Part shown: piece by piece, positions 1-11,000 of the stretch
How positions within the stretch are numbered: the first letter of the stretch is position 1
How the letters are laid out: every line of letters begins with the position of its first letter
Origin: Cavia porcellus
Lineage: Eukaryota; Chordata; Mammalia; Rodentia; Caviidae
Assembly (NCBI RefSeq): GCF_034190915.1
Contig: NW_026947514.1
Span: 2,253,701 to 2,317,700 of the forward strand
Reading direction: 5' to 3'
Length of the DNA: 64,000 nt
The notes under the pieces: generated by a model
The model's database searches: none
Seen by the model: the letters and a program-made list of their open reading frames with translations, nothing else
Told to the model about the DNA's origin: nothing
Translations under genes and position numbers: made by a program

Positions 1-1218
1 AGAGAAGATAACAGGAAGTTGTAAGACAAATCTTTCTCAATAGGGAAGGGGATGAAGAGACAGAGGGAACTGAGCAAGGTGGCATATGTCCGTAATCCCA
101 GCACTCAGGAGGCTGAGGTAGGAGGGTCACAAAAAGCTCAAGGCCAGCCTGGGCTACAGTCTGCGTTCAAGACAGGCTGCATCGTGAGACCCTGTCTCAA
201 AAAGACAGAAAGAGAGCGCAAGATGCAGAGAAAGAGGTAGGGAAGGAAAGGACATGAAACAGGGAAGATGTGCTCTGTACACAAGGCAGCTTCACACAGG
301 GATGGAAACACACACACTACGCACTGCAAATGCGGAGGAAGAAAAAAACAAGCGGTGCGCGACAGGGGAGAGGCTTGCAGCTGAGACCAGGACTTAATGG
401 CGACAAGGGACCCCAGTGGGTTCATTCCCAGATTATGCCACGCCTGGGAGCTGGGCTTGAAGAGCTCCCAGAACTCCCATGCTTGAATTTGCAAAGAGCC
501 GGGGTGCGGGGAGGTCGTCACCCCAAGTGCGACTGACCACTCCAGTAGACCAGCCAAGACTGTGCCCAAGCTGGCGCCCCAGATTCTGCCAACAAGTGGG
601 ACAAACAAAACAGAATAAAATTCTGAGTCGGTGAGAAAGAGGAAGGACAAAGAGCAGGGAAGAGAAGAGGAAGGCGAGCAGGAGAAACTGAATAAGTCAA
701 GAGACCAAGCAGGACACCCAAGGGAGGACGGCGACAGCCACCGCGGGCGACCCGTCCGTCCTAAGGACCGAGGCGCCTACGACTCCTCAGCACTGCCCGT
801 CTCGCTCTCCAGCGGCCAGCAAGGCGCCCCCTCCGTCTTCCGAACCCGCGGAGAAGGGACGCCCCGTCTTTGATCCTTGCTCCCCATTCTGCCTCCCGAG
901 CCTTGCAGTAGGCCGGGGGTCGCTTACTTGTCTACTTCAGAACACTTTCTGGACACCCACCGGGGTCAAGGCCTGCGCGGTCGGATGTAGGACCCGAGAC
1001 CCGAAGGTCGGGACCGGGCGCAACGTCGCACGCTGGGGCCCGCGGGCAGGGAGGCGAGGGTGGGGTGGCGCAGGGCAGGGCGGGGCGGGGGCCGAGGGCC
1101 GCTGGGCATCTGGTGGACGGCTTCGTGCGGCGGGCGGCGGTGGGGGCGACGGAGACCCTGGCGCCGAGGCGAGGATAGAGTGGCCGGGGACGGAGAGGGA
1201 CCGGGCGTCTGGGTACTC
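1..1218. other. Upstream flank, probable TECPR2 intron 1
   Basis: No supported coding exon. A plus-oriented B1-like SINE lies at about 81-215 (GCTGAGG core, then GAGACCCTGTCTC and an A-rich end). From about 720 the sequence becomes CpG-rich and forms one side of the promoter island. By synteny this should be TECPR2 intron 1 on the minus strand; that is inference, because no TECPR2 coding exon is visible. Confidence 0.5.
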
Positions 1219-1220
1219 AC

Positions 1221-1340
1221 CTCCCGCGCGGACCCTCAGCACTCGCCCGCCCCGGCGGCCGGGGGAGGCGAGGATGGACGCTGGGCCGCGGGGGCAGCCG
1301 GGAGCGCGTTCCCTGGCAACGGGCGGGGAGGGCCAGCGAC
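1221..1340 (-). other. TECPR2: Probable noncoding exon 1 of TECPR2 (5' end unknown)
   Basis: On the minus strand a good splice donor (GAG|GTGAGT) follows position 1221 inside the CpG island, head to head with CINP. In human and mouse, TECPR2 starts beside CINP in divergent orientation with a noncoding first exon. The donor is seen; the gene name rests on synteny and the 5' boundary is a guess. TECPR2 encodes a WD/TECPR-repeat protein of autophagy and ER exit sites. Confidence 0.42.
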
Positions 1341-1472
1341 AGCCGACTCCGCCGCGGGCTAGAGAGGCCGAGTCACAAGTACCGGCAGCCGGGGCGTGGC
1401 GGACGTGACGCAGAGCTTCCGGCTGCCGTGGGCGGGGCTTCAGGTCTCCTACCTAGGATCTCCGCGGACTGC
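1225..1472. promoter_or_regulatory. Bidirectional CpG-island promoter, TECPR2/CINP
   Basis: This GC- and CpG-rich stretch has no TATA box. It lies between the minus-strand donor at 1221 and the CINP start codon at 1473. Visible sites include an RFX X-box-like element at 1308-1320 (GTTCCC-T-GGCAAC), a CRE-like GACGTGACG at 1402-1410, an ETS-like CTTCCGG at 1416-1422 and a GC box GGGCGGGG at 1430-1437. The layout suits a divergent housekeeping promoter. Confidence 0.7.
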
Positions 1473-1479
1473 ATGGAAG
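1473..1479 (+). CDS. CINP: CINP coding exon 1
   Basis: Only ATG GAA G, followed by the donor GTGCGTGAGG. The split codon G|CA with exon 2 gives M-E-A-K, which matches the mammalian CINP N-terminus and fixes the start. Too short for ORF finders. Confidence 0.92.
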
Positions 1480-4400
1480 GTGCGTGAGGAAGTTCGCTCT
1501 GCCGGGGCGCGTGGGTTGAGGATGTTACCGCCTCACCTGAGCGCTGGCGGGAAGATCGGGGCCCCGGGGTCGGTGCTATCCTGCCTTACCCAGTCCAGTT
1601 CACTGGCCCTGCACAGACTCTGCAGTCGAGCGAGGAGCTAGTTTGTGTGGTGTATGGTGTGTCAACAATGGGACACTCAAATTGTAATCTATTTTGAGAC
1701 AGGGACTTGCAGAGTCACAGAATCGCCCACTCTGAGGTCGAATTTGCGATCCTTCTGCCTCAGCCTCTGAGTCCCATATATGTGTCACTATGCCGGACTT
1801 CAGATTGTGTATATCGTCGTTATGAATTAGCATAACAGAGCAGTTGGTGCTAAGCTTTGTATGTCCACCCCCTCCAGAACCTTTTCCCTGAATTTCCTCA
1901 GTCAGGAGGGCCCGCGAGAGATGCAAGCTGCCTCTCAGCGAGTGTCGCTTCTTGCTGAGCAGTGTTGCGAGCGCCTGAGGTGAATCGGCTCAGTGTTCCC
2001 ATGCAGTAACTGCCATGCCTCGCTCTGCGTGTCACGGGACGACTCTGACTGCTCAGTCTCTCCCTGCTACCCTTGGAGCTTCTTGAAGCCAGAGCTGTTT
2101 CTGGTTCCTACATCCGTGCTGGGGTTGGGGTAAACAGAGGAAGAATCAGGTGTCATCCTCACCCTCAGAACCTCTACTGGGGAAGAGAGACCCCTGCAGG
2201 ATTATAATGCAGGTAGTGAGAAACATCTTGCCATCTAACAAGTTTTATTGAGGGTCCTAGTGGGTGCAGAAGACATAAGAGGAAACAGGGCAGATAGTCC
2301 CTAACCTGGTGCAGCCTACAGCCCAGCAAGGGACAGAGACATTAAACTGGCAAATACGTGCTGGTGAATGTCATGGTAGCAGAAGTACACGGTATCTCAG
2401 GCCCCCAATACAGTGGGTCTAAACCCGACCAGAGATCCAGGGAGACTGTGACAGTGAGAACTGATCGAAAGGCCCAGAGGTTCATCTGAATTGGAGGTAG
2501 AGGGGCAGCAAGGTCCCGAAGGAGCTCCTGAGTCCCAGCCTGGCAGCAGCAGCCTGGTCCAGACCTCCACCCCATGAAGTTTCCATGTCACTGGGACCAC
2601 AAAGTCTGTCATTTAAGGTCTCAGAGTGCCTGAGATGAGCTAGGTGTGATGGTTCATGCTTCTTGTCCCAGCACTTGGGAGGCTGATGCAGGAGGATCAC
2701 CCTGAGTTTGACGCCAACCTGAGCTACATAGTAAGAACCTATCTCAATCAAAAACAGAAGAAAAAAAAATTTCCCAGGACTGGCCAGTAGATAGTGGGAA
2801 TGCCAAGCACTCAGGGTTGAAGTGTCGTATAGGAAAGGGCAGCTTTTAGAAATGGTCAGAGTACTTAAAGTGAAAACTTAGGGAGTTGTTAAGCTGGAAA
2901 AGAATTCAGCTGTATCTGGTGGATTGTAAATATTCTTTTTAAAATGTTGCTGAGATTGCACAGGCCTGCAATCCCAGCACTCCTGAGGTTGAAGCAGGAG
3001 GATCACCATGAGTTTAAGGCCCGACCAGGCTACATATTGAGGTCCTGTCTCAAAAAAAAATTAGAACAAAAGTTAAAAATTGTGTTTGCCTGGCCTCCTA
3101 GTTTGTATGCAGCTAATGCAGCATTTCCTGCTCCCTGGTGAAAGTGCATTTGCCCTCTGGCTGTGATGGGTGTTCATAACAATCCTATTCCCCTTTACTC
3201 CCTATCAGCAAAGCCTCTTGGAGCTGTAGTACCCCAAAAGCCTGTCTTATCGGTCAGTGCAAGAAAAATTAAGGACAATGCAGCTGACTGGCACAATCTA
3301 ATCCAGAAGTGGGAAGCCCTGAATGATGCAGGTTTTGCCACTGCAAACAGCATTGCCAACCTGAAAATCAGCTTACTGTAAGTCACGTGTGGCCCCATCT
3401 GTAGGGAAGGAATCCAGTGGCTTTCTGGCTTGAACTACTGGAGGAAGGGGGGTGGAAGCATCCTCTGGCCATGCCCCCTCCCCCCAGGGTGGAGCCTTCC
3501 CAAGGCCCTGCCTCTTAAAGGTCCCACCTTCTGGGCTTGGCAAAGGGCCGTGGCCTTCAGTTTGAAAACATTCCCGGAGCGGGAGCTTCCTGAGGAGCTG
3601 AGCTGCATCTTATTCATCATTGTACACCCAACACCAACTTTAGCCAAAGCTGCTAGGGGAGTAGGTTGAGCTGACTCACTGTAGTACAAGCTCTAGTACA
3701 AGGAGGTATGGCTCAGGGTTCAATCATGCTGGCACTTTAAGGCCCTGTGTTTAATCCACAGGGAGGCTGAGGCATGAGGATTGCCCTAAGTTCAAGGCCA
3801 GCCTTAACTACACAGTGAAACCTTGTCTCACAAAAACAGAAAAAAAAATCTGCTGTACCATAAAAACTGTTTTCACATGACCAGTGGACACATCTGTTGT
3901 ATATGTAAATAATAGGTGAACTTGCACTGTAATGGCACAGAAGTGTTGATGCCAAATGCCTGGCACAGTTGCGTGGGTGTAGTTGAGTTTTCTAGGATTT
4001 GCCTTAAGGAAATGAACGGAGCTCGGAATATGGTCACTGTCCTCTGTACTGTCCAGGAGCAGAGACAAGGCAGAACCGGACAGCAGCAGCCCAGCTTCCG
4101 AGGACGATGAAGAAAAGACGCACCCCGACTATGACAAGGAGCTGGAGACACTGTGCGAGGAGCTGCAGGCCACCTTGGAGGGTCTGGTAAGGCCTAGAGA
4201 CACCGGCTATCATGCTCACTGTCACCAGCTCCCACAAAGCTGCTGGAGTTTGCTTAACTGTCACACATTTAGCACCACAGTGACCCTTGCTTCCCCTGGT
4301 ATCCCCCAGTGTTTCTTCCTCTCCGCACCCCACAAATATTTTTTCCCTTTTTTTGGGGGGGGGGAGTTAAAAGAGGGGCTCACTAGGCAGACCGGGCAGG

Positions 4401-5444
4401 CCTTGAACTCACAGTGATCTCCCTGCCTCAGCCTCCAACAGTGCTGAGATTACAAGCATGCACCAACGTGCATAGCCACCCCACAAATTGCTGTCCTGGG
4501 TGCTTACTCCATCTGCCCTGAGCATTGTCCAGGGTCACAGAGCAAAGGCTTAGAAGCTAAGCTGTGAGGCAGCTTGGAGGCTCAGGACAGTGGCTGGGCA
4601 GGCTCACTCCTCCTCAGCACCTGCAGCCATCCGGAGGCTGTGACCTGCGCCTGTCCGACCTTGCCCTGGACACCTGCTGTCTGCAGAGCTCAGGGCTTCT
4701 GGTTTGCAACTATTTAGCCTCAGCAGACATGGATTCCTTAGCTTTGAAATCTTAAACTTACTGAATCTCAGACAGACTTCAAATAGTACTGTTCCATTCA
4801 AATTGGTATCTTTTCAGACCAAAATACAGGTGAAAATGGAAAAGCTGTCTTCAACCACCAAGGGAATCTGTGAGCTAGAAAATTACTACTATGGGGAGGA
4901 GACCAGACGACCCCTGCTGTTCCATACCTGGCCCACAGCCCACTTCTGTAAGTAGCTGCTTGGGGCTGATATTCAGGAGGCCGGAGGGTAGAAGAGCATT
5001 ACTGTCGTTTAGGGTGGGGACCCAGGAGGGGAGGTAGAGGCTGCTTAAATGCTTCTTCCTCTTCTGCCTGCGCCTCGTCCAGCAGGAGGCCAGCCTGGGC
5101 TGCATAGTGAGTTCAAGGCCAGCCTGGACGACAGAGGCCCTGTCACAAGCAAACAAACTAAAACACAAAAGGCCGAGCTGGGCGCAGTGCTGCATGGGAG
5201 GCCAGGGGTTCAGAGCCAGCCCGCCTGTCCTCCCATTCCAGATGAGGTTGCACACAAGCTCTCCCACATGTACAGCTGCGAGCTGCACCTGAAGCGCACG
5301 CTGGCTGCAGAGCTGGCCCACACCTCGGACCGAGACCTGATCCTGAGCTTCCTGTCCATGTGGCTGCACCAGCCCTATGTGGAGCGGGACAGTGGGCTGC
5401 TGCTGGAGAGCATGCTGCTGGAGACGGGCCACCGAACACTGTGA
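1473..5444 (+). CDS. CINP: CINP gene, CDK2-interacting protein (5 coding exons, 212 aa)
   Basis: Joining 1473-1479, 3209-3377, 4057-4186, 4818-4947 and 5242-5444 gives 639 nt, 212 residues plus stop, the human CINP length. All junctions use GT-AG and keep phase. Landmarks are the N-terminal KPVLSVSARKIKDNAADWHN block, an acidic Ser-rich stretch in exon 3, a Glu/Leu-rich helical part with LCEELQATL, the MEKLSSTTKGICELENY block in exon 4 and the C-terminal SMWLHQPYVE...LLETGH block. Known family role: CINP binds CDK2 and CDC7, supports ATR-ATRIP checkpoint signalling, and is a subunit of the SPATA5-SPATA5L1-AIRIM AAA-ATPase complex in ribosome biogenesis and replisome turnover; it is nuclear. 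It is divergent from TECPR2 and convergent with ZNF839. The reading frame is intact. Confidence 0.97.
3209..3377 (+). CDS. CINP: CINP coding exon 2
   Basis: Acceptor CTATCAG at 3202-3208 and donor GTAAGT at 3378. Encodes the conserved K-P-V-L-S-V-S-A-R-K block through NSIANLKISL, ending in phase 2. Confidence 0.96.
4057..4186 (+). CDS. CINP: CINP coding exon 3
   Basis: Acceptor GTCCAG, donor GTAAGG. Encodes SRDKAEPDSSSPAS, an acidic run and a Glu/Leu-rich helix ending LEGL. The acidic middle is the least conserved part of the family; the helix is well conserved. Confidence 0.95.
4818..4947 (+). CDS. CINP: CINP coding exon 4
   Basis: Acceptor TTTTCAG, donor GTAAGT. Begins TKIQVKMEKL and ends in the split codon after THF-like residues (AHF). 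Phase 0 in, phase 1 out. Confidence 0.96.
5242..5444 (+). CDS. CINP: CINP terminal coding exon 5
   Basis: Acceptor CATTCCAG at 5234-5241. Encodes the helical C-terminus (LAHTSDRDL, SMWLHQPYVE, LLETGH) and stops with TGA at 5442-5444. Confidence 0.97.
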
Positions 5445-6171
5445 CCTCCCCGAGCCCTCGCTCCTGCTCCGCCTGAGCCTCTGCCAGCCACGTGAGGTGG
5501 GACGCCGGCAGCTGCCTCGGGCACCCAACCCCACTGCAGCCTCATGTGTTGCCGCACCTGCTGGAAGCTGCTTCCCCAGGAACCTCTCTTGGGCAGAACT
5601 GCTCCTCGAAGGACAATGGCAGGGTCTCACTTGTGTCACTGTGGGTACATGTGGGAGAAACCAGGCCCTTCATGGGTTTGCTGTGTCCCTACCTGTATTT
5701 CAATCTTCATGAGAATATACTAGTTATGTAACTAAATAACATGTGACGTAAGGAGTTTGGTGTCGTAGAAATGGAAACCACCTCCCCACAATCCCATGGC
5801 ATGCACGCTGAGGGGCAATGGCCTGTTAGGAGCACAGGTACCTTAGGGTTCACATTCTGGTTTTTTGTCTTTCTGAGAGAGGGTCAGGGCTGGGGATTTA
5901 GCTCAGTGGCTCAAGTGCTTGCCTGGTAAGCACAAAGTCATGAGTTCAATCCCCAGTACCAAAAAAATTGAGAACAGGGTCTCACTGTGCAGTTCAGGTT
6001 GGGCTTATGCTCACTTTGTAGGCCAGACTGGTCTCAAACTCACAGCAATCCTCCTGCCTCAGCCTCCCGAGCACTGGGATTATAGGCATGTACACCATGC
6101 CTGGCTCCCCTCGTTCACATTCTCCACAACACTGACACTGACACTGTGACCTCCCTGTGACACTAAATAAA
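5445..6171 (+). other. CINP: CINP 3' UTR and candidate poly(A) signal
   Basis: Sequence after the CINP stop. A variant AATATA signal lies near 5713, and a canonical AATAAA sits at 6166-6171 beyond an ID-type SINE (about 5888-5964) and a minus B1-like SINE (about 5965-6105). Which end is used cannot be told from sequence. Confidence 0.45.
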
Positions 6172-7266
6172 CACGATGTGAAGAGCTGAGGACAGAACCA
6201 GGGCCTTGAATGCTCTAAGCAAACACTCCCCACTGAACAACATCTTCGGCCCCTCTTAAGTGAGTTTTTGAGCCCTTTAGCTTTCTGACATTTCGCCATG
6301 AACATACTACTTAGCTACATTTATCAAGACCTTTCTTGGTGGTCCCAGGGGTCACACTCAGAGCCACTGTGCCGCGGAGTTCCATCTCCAGGCCTTTTTA
6401 TTGTGAGTCAAGTCTCACTTGATTGCCCAGGCTGGCCTGGGGCATGGGAGCCTCCTGCCTCAGCCTCTGGAGTAGCGGTGATGTTAGGTGTGTACTACCA
6501 TGCCTCAATCATCCAGATTGATTTAATTTACCAACTAAGGAGAACTCAATGGCTCTGCCCCTGCTCTGCCCTTTTACAGATGAGGAAACGCCAGGGCCAG
6601 GCCTGCAAGGCCCCAGGCTCTGTGCTGCTGATGGGCTGTCCTAGGGGCACTTCCTTTGGTACACCACAGGTGCAGCCTCAGTCCGTTTTCTTTCCTCCCC
6701 ACTTCCTCCTATCAGCCCTGTGCTTGGAACAAAGGTCTCAAACCCAAATCCCAGTCCTCTACAGACATGCAGCCCAGCAGACCCACAGAGCAAAGGCCAT
6801 GTTCGAATCACGGGAGCATGGCGCAGGCTATGTGCGCGAGTCTGCTGTTCCTCAGGAAAAGCAACCTGAGGGACTTCAGGCTGTGGGACAAAGGTAGCTC
6901 TGTGACACTGAAGCTAAGGGTCCAAAGAGCAAACGCTCCCAGAGAAATGAAGAATTTTGGGGCTCCAAAATAAAAGACTACAAGCCGGGTGTGGTGGTCC
7001 AGCACTTGGGAGGCTGAGGCAGGATTGCCCCAAGTTCCAGCTAGGGGCCAGTCTGAGGTACACAGGGAGCCCGTCTCAAAAAGTTTAAAAAGGTCTGGAG
7101 ATGAATCTGTCCGAACCCCAGTACTGACACCCCGAGGAACTGGACAGGCACTGCAGATGTTACTCTTTATGAAAACACCAGGCTCATCACCGGGGTTCAC
7201 AGGAGAAAACCCCATTGCCCACTGGACTCCAGGCAGAACAGATGTGGGACCATGCTTCCAACACGG
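6172..7266 (-). other. ZNF839 3' UTR / convergent intergenic
   Basis: Convergent interval downstream of ZNF839 (minus) and CINP (plus). Minus-strand poly(A) candidates are ATTAAA at 6522-6527 and AATAAA at 6397-6402, the latter inside an old minus SINE (about 6330-6510). A plus B1-like SINE lies at about 6985-7090. No other gene is seen. Confidence 0.4.
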
Positions 7267-8009
7267 TCATGGCGAGGGCTCGGTCTGCACTGTGAGGGTC
7301 TCGCCCCCTGCTACCAGAGGGATGCCTTCTGGGGCCCTGATGTGCAGGCCAGGGCCCCCTGCACCGGTCACCAGGACAGTGTTCTCCTGTGATGTGGTGG
7401 TCCCCAAGTGGGACAGGAGGACCCCGCTGGCAGTCTGAACGAGGATCTGTTCCTGGCCCTGGCAAAGCACTTCCGGGCACCCATTACTGATTTCAAAGGC
7501 CACCGAGTCCCCAACAGCAGCCTCACATTCCAGGTCTCCCAGGCTGATGTGTACCTCCAGCCCATGGAGGAGCTGCTTCAGGTCCCCAGAATGGCTTCCT
7601 ATGCTCAATGGTGACCTGTCTGGGCCAGTCCTGCGAGTGCAGTCCACTGGCACAATGTCTATTGGCGAGATCTCCTCAGGCAGTGGGGCCATGGGCCTGG
7701 CGCCTGGGTCCCCTGGCTCTGCACCTGTAGCCTCTCCTGCTGGTGACAGGGTGCTGTAGGCTCCCAGGCTTCCCTGGGCGGCCTTGGCATCTGGAACATG
7801 CTCTTTAGGCTCGCCTAGCGGGGCACCTGTTCCATGGCTCTCCCCACACAGGACACCAGGGCCTGCAGACCCACGCCTGGCTCCAGAGTCAGCGGATGCC
7901 GTAAGCTGCCAGCCTGCATGTGACACACTCGTGAACCCACCGGAAACTGTCACCCCATGGCTGCCTTCAGGCAGGGCAGGAGCGGCCCCAATCGCTGGAG
8001 GGGCAAAAC
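7267..8009 (-). CDS. ZNF839: ZNF839 terminal coding exon 8
   Basis: Acceptor GTTTAG|GT; stop TGA at 7269-7267. Encodes a Pro/Gly/Ser-rich segment, then a conserved C-terminal part with [33 protein letters not shown] and [19 protein letters not shown]. The ORF seems to start upstream at 8064, but those codons precede the acceptor and are intron. Confidence 0.88.
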
Positions 8010-11000
8010 CTAAACAGATCAGAAACAGAAGAGCACATGTATTGTGTGTAACAGTGTCTTCCAACTCATAAGCTGGCCCACATCAGCTCCCATCTACTCC
8101 CACAGGCAGATTTTGTTTTAGAAATGTGTCCTCCCGGGGCAGGGAGCTCTGAGCTCCCACCTCACTTGGAGATGAGGGCAGGTGCCAGGTAGCAGGGTCT
8201 CTCAGCTGGTAAAAGAGACAGGAGGGGTCATTTCCTGTGTGACTGTTGCCTGTGGAAGCAGGTCTTGTGAGAGCCAGGCCATGGACTGCATGCATGTCCT
8301 TGAGATTATCTCTACCCACCTCTGGGGGCCCTCGTAGTCCACTCCCCTCATCAGGTGACCCCTCCCTTGGCCTGAGGGTTCAGGGTTGAGTGGAACTCCC
8401 TACTCTGTGGGGCAGCAGCTGGGGCAATCTTCAGGTCTTACCCTTGCCTGTAGTGGGCACACCCAGCCCAGGAGTCTCCTGGCCTCCGCCAAGGGCAGCA
8501 GGGCGCTCTGGGTCACCAATGGGCAGAGCTGCTTGCCTGGGCCTCTGTGCTGCGGGTGCTTGCTGTGCAGCCTGTGGAGAGATGCTGCTGACACCAGACC
8601 CACTGCAGCCCTGCTCCTGTCCTCCTGGGAGAGTACAAGGAGCCCAGTGCCACCAGATGCCCACACCTGCCCACTCACAGTGTGCCCACCTCATGCAACC
8701 TCTGCCAGCCACCGGCTTCCTCAAGCCTCAGCCCGGCCCTCTCTGGACTGTGGCCTTGGGCTACAGTGTGGTCTGGGCGTGCTTCTGTCTTCCTCAGAAA
8801 TCCTGGGATTCCTAGGGACTCGGCAACCTGAAGAGAAAGGGGCCGGGAGACATGAACTTCGCCGGCTGGGTGTAGGAGCACAAGCCAGTAATTTCAGTAC
8901 TCAGGAGGCTGAGGCAGGAGGACTGCCATGAGTTCAAGACCGGCCTGAACTATACTGTGAGATCCTGTTTCAAAAAACAAACAACAATAAAGCAAACAGC
9001 TTGAGCCTGACCTGGCAATTTAGCAACTTACCAAGACCCCTTGGCAAGAGAAAAGAGAAGAGGAGAGGAGAAGAGCTGGAAATGGAGCTTAGCAACCGCA
9101 AATACTCCAAGTGATCCCTGCTGGCCACGTGTGCCCACACCCAGTGGGCCGTGGCCCCAGCTGGCACGGGGAGACATTGGGCTTTCGTTTCTTTCTGCAT
9201 TCTGGAGTTTCAGGTCAAGCACACATCATTTTTATGTTAAGCAACTAAACCTTCCCTTGAAGCGGAGAAAGGCTACAGACCAGCAGCGAGAAGCATCGCT
9301 GCTGGAAGTGTCCCCTCTTTCACTCCTCCCCGGCTCACTGTGACAGTGAGAGCCCGAGCCTGGTGTCACCTGAGGGTCTCTGACTTCCAGGGGCTGCAGA
9401 GAAGCCGTGCCGACTCGGCTAAGGTGCTCCTGACACAGGGCCTTCACCCTGGCGTGCAGCTCTTCAAACGTTTTGTACACAGCCTGGAAGCTGGGCTGCG
9501 CCAAGCTGCTGTCCTTGGCCTGTGTGAGAGGGAAACGAGGCGAGTCCACACCTATGGCCTTGATGCTGGACATCCAGGCAAAGGCGGAAGGGCTCCTGGC
9601 AGGGAGCCCTCTTGCCCCAGGGCACCTGCTGTGTGCCCAACATCAGAGGGAGCCAGCCAGCCAGCACAGTGACCACATAGCTCCAGGATAGCATCGGGCA
9701 GGGAGATAGAGACTTCCAAGGAGTTGGCCCAGGAGGCTGGGCTAGCCACACATGTGGCTTCCTGACAGCAACAGTGACCTCGCCCACTCCTGCTCTGGGC
9801 TCTGTCCTGGGGAAGCGGCAAAGCCCAAAAACACACCACACAGGGTCCTTACAGACCCTCAAATGCTCACCTTCACCAGGAGAAACTCATATACAGTCAC
9901 CACCTGTACCAGCCGGGGCAGCACCAGCTCCATCAAGTCCTCTGGGCCACTCTGCAGGAGCAACTGCAAAGAAAGCACTCACCACCTCAGGACGTAAGAC
10001 AAAGACCCCCAGGGTCAGCGACTCCCAACATTCTGCTCTGGTTTGGTTTGGGTAGGTTTTTGAGACAGTCTCACTATGCAGTTCAGGCTGGCCTAGACCT
10101 CACTGTGCAGCCAAGTCTGGCCTCGATCTCTGCCATCCTCCTGTCTCAACCTCCAAAGTGCTGGGCTCATGAGCATGTGCCACCACGCCTGGCTAACATT
10201 CTGCTTTCTTAAGAACCGTAATCGTTCACCCATGAACAGAGACCTGTCAACTCCCGGTTCTAGGTCTGAGTGCTGAGTACAGGACTAGGCACCAGGCCCG
10301 TGGGGAGGGCATGGCTGGAGGCAATGGGAGTGCTCCCTGCAGTGCTGGCTCCTGACCCTTGCAGGAGACTCACAGGCCAGTGAGTCAGGAGCTGCAGCAG
10401 AAACAGGGCTCAGGTACAGAGCCGAAGGTGGCAGCTGACCAGAAGGGCCGTGCTGGGTTCCTTCCAGAGGTGCTAGGTGGAGGGGGTGCAGGGATGGAGC
10501 CAGGGCTGGATCCCCTGCACCTGGCACAGCGGGGAGCATAGGCAAGGGGGACCCAACTGACAGTGCATCGGGTAGGGAGTAAGGCTCAGCAGCCACGGGG
10601 GGAAAGGGGGAGTGAGGCGGAAAGAAGTGACATGAATCAGACACACAAGCAAAATCCACATGGCTCCTCTGGTGTAGGAAACCAAACATGTAAGTAAGGA
10701 CCAAATGTAATAGATACTGGGAAATGGGAAGAAAATATTCAAATGAGAAGGGGAATATGGGGGGGGGGGAGAAACTAAGGACAAGGAGAAAAAGAAAGGA
10801 AAAAACGGAAAGAAAACTCTGTCACTAAGGAATAGAGGAGGGGCTAAAGGGAGGGGAGGGGAATGGGAAAAAAAGCACCAAGGTGTATCATGAATGGGTC
10901 CACCTACTCTGTATTGAATGTGACCAGTAAAATTCTTTGAAAATGCAAAAAAAGAAAGCCAGGCATGATGGTGCACACCTGTCATTCTAGCACTCAGGAG

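Larger units (their letters stand above)
1691..5170. repeat. SINE fragments in CINP introns
   Basis: B1-like copies: minus about 1691-1800; plus 2640-2770, 2945-3062, 3765-3850 and 5085-5170 (partial); minus 4340-4480. Each shows the GCTGAGG / CTGGGATTACAGG B1 core or its complement with an A-rich or T-rich end. The rest of the introns, including 1800-2640, looks like plain unique sequence. Confidence 0.75.

Noticed and set aside
4875..5639. 254-codon minus-strand ORF
   Set aside because: Antisense shadow of CINP exons 4-5 and a SINE; no family signature.
8010..8064. ORF start upstream of ZNF839 last exon
   Set aside because: These codons precede a good splice acceptor and do not match the family; intronic.
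8572..8625. Alternative upstream acceptor for ZNF839 exon 7 (CTCCCAG)
   Set aside because: It would put the exon in a phase that does not join the last exon in frame.
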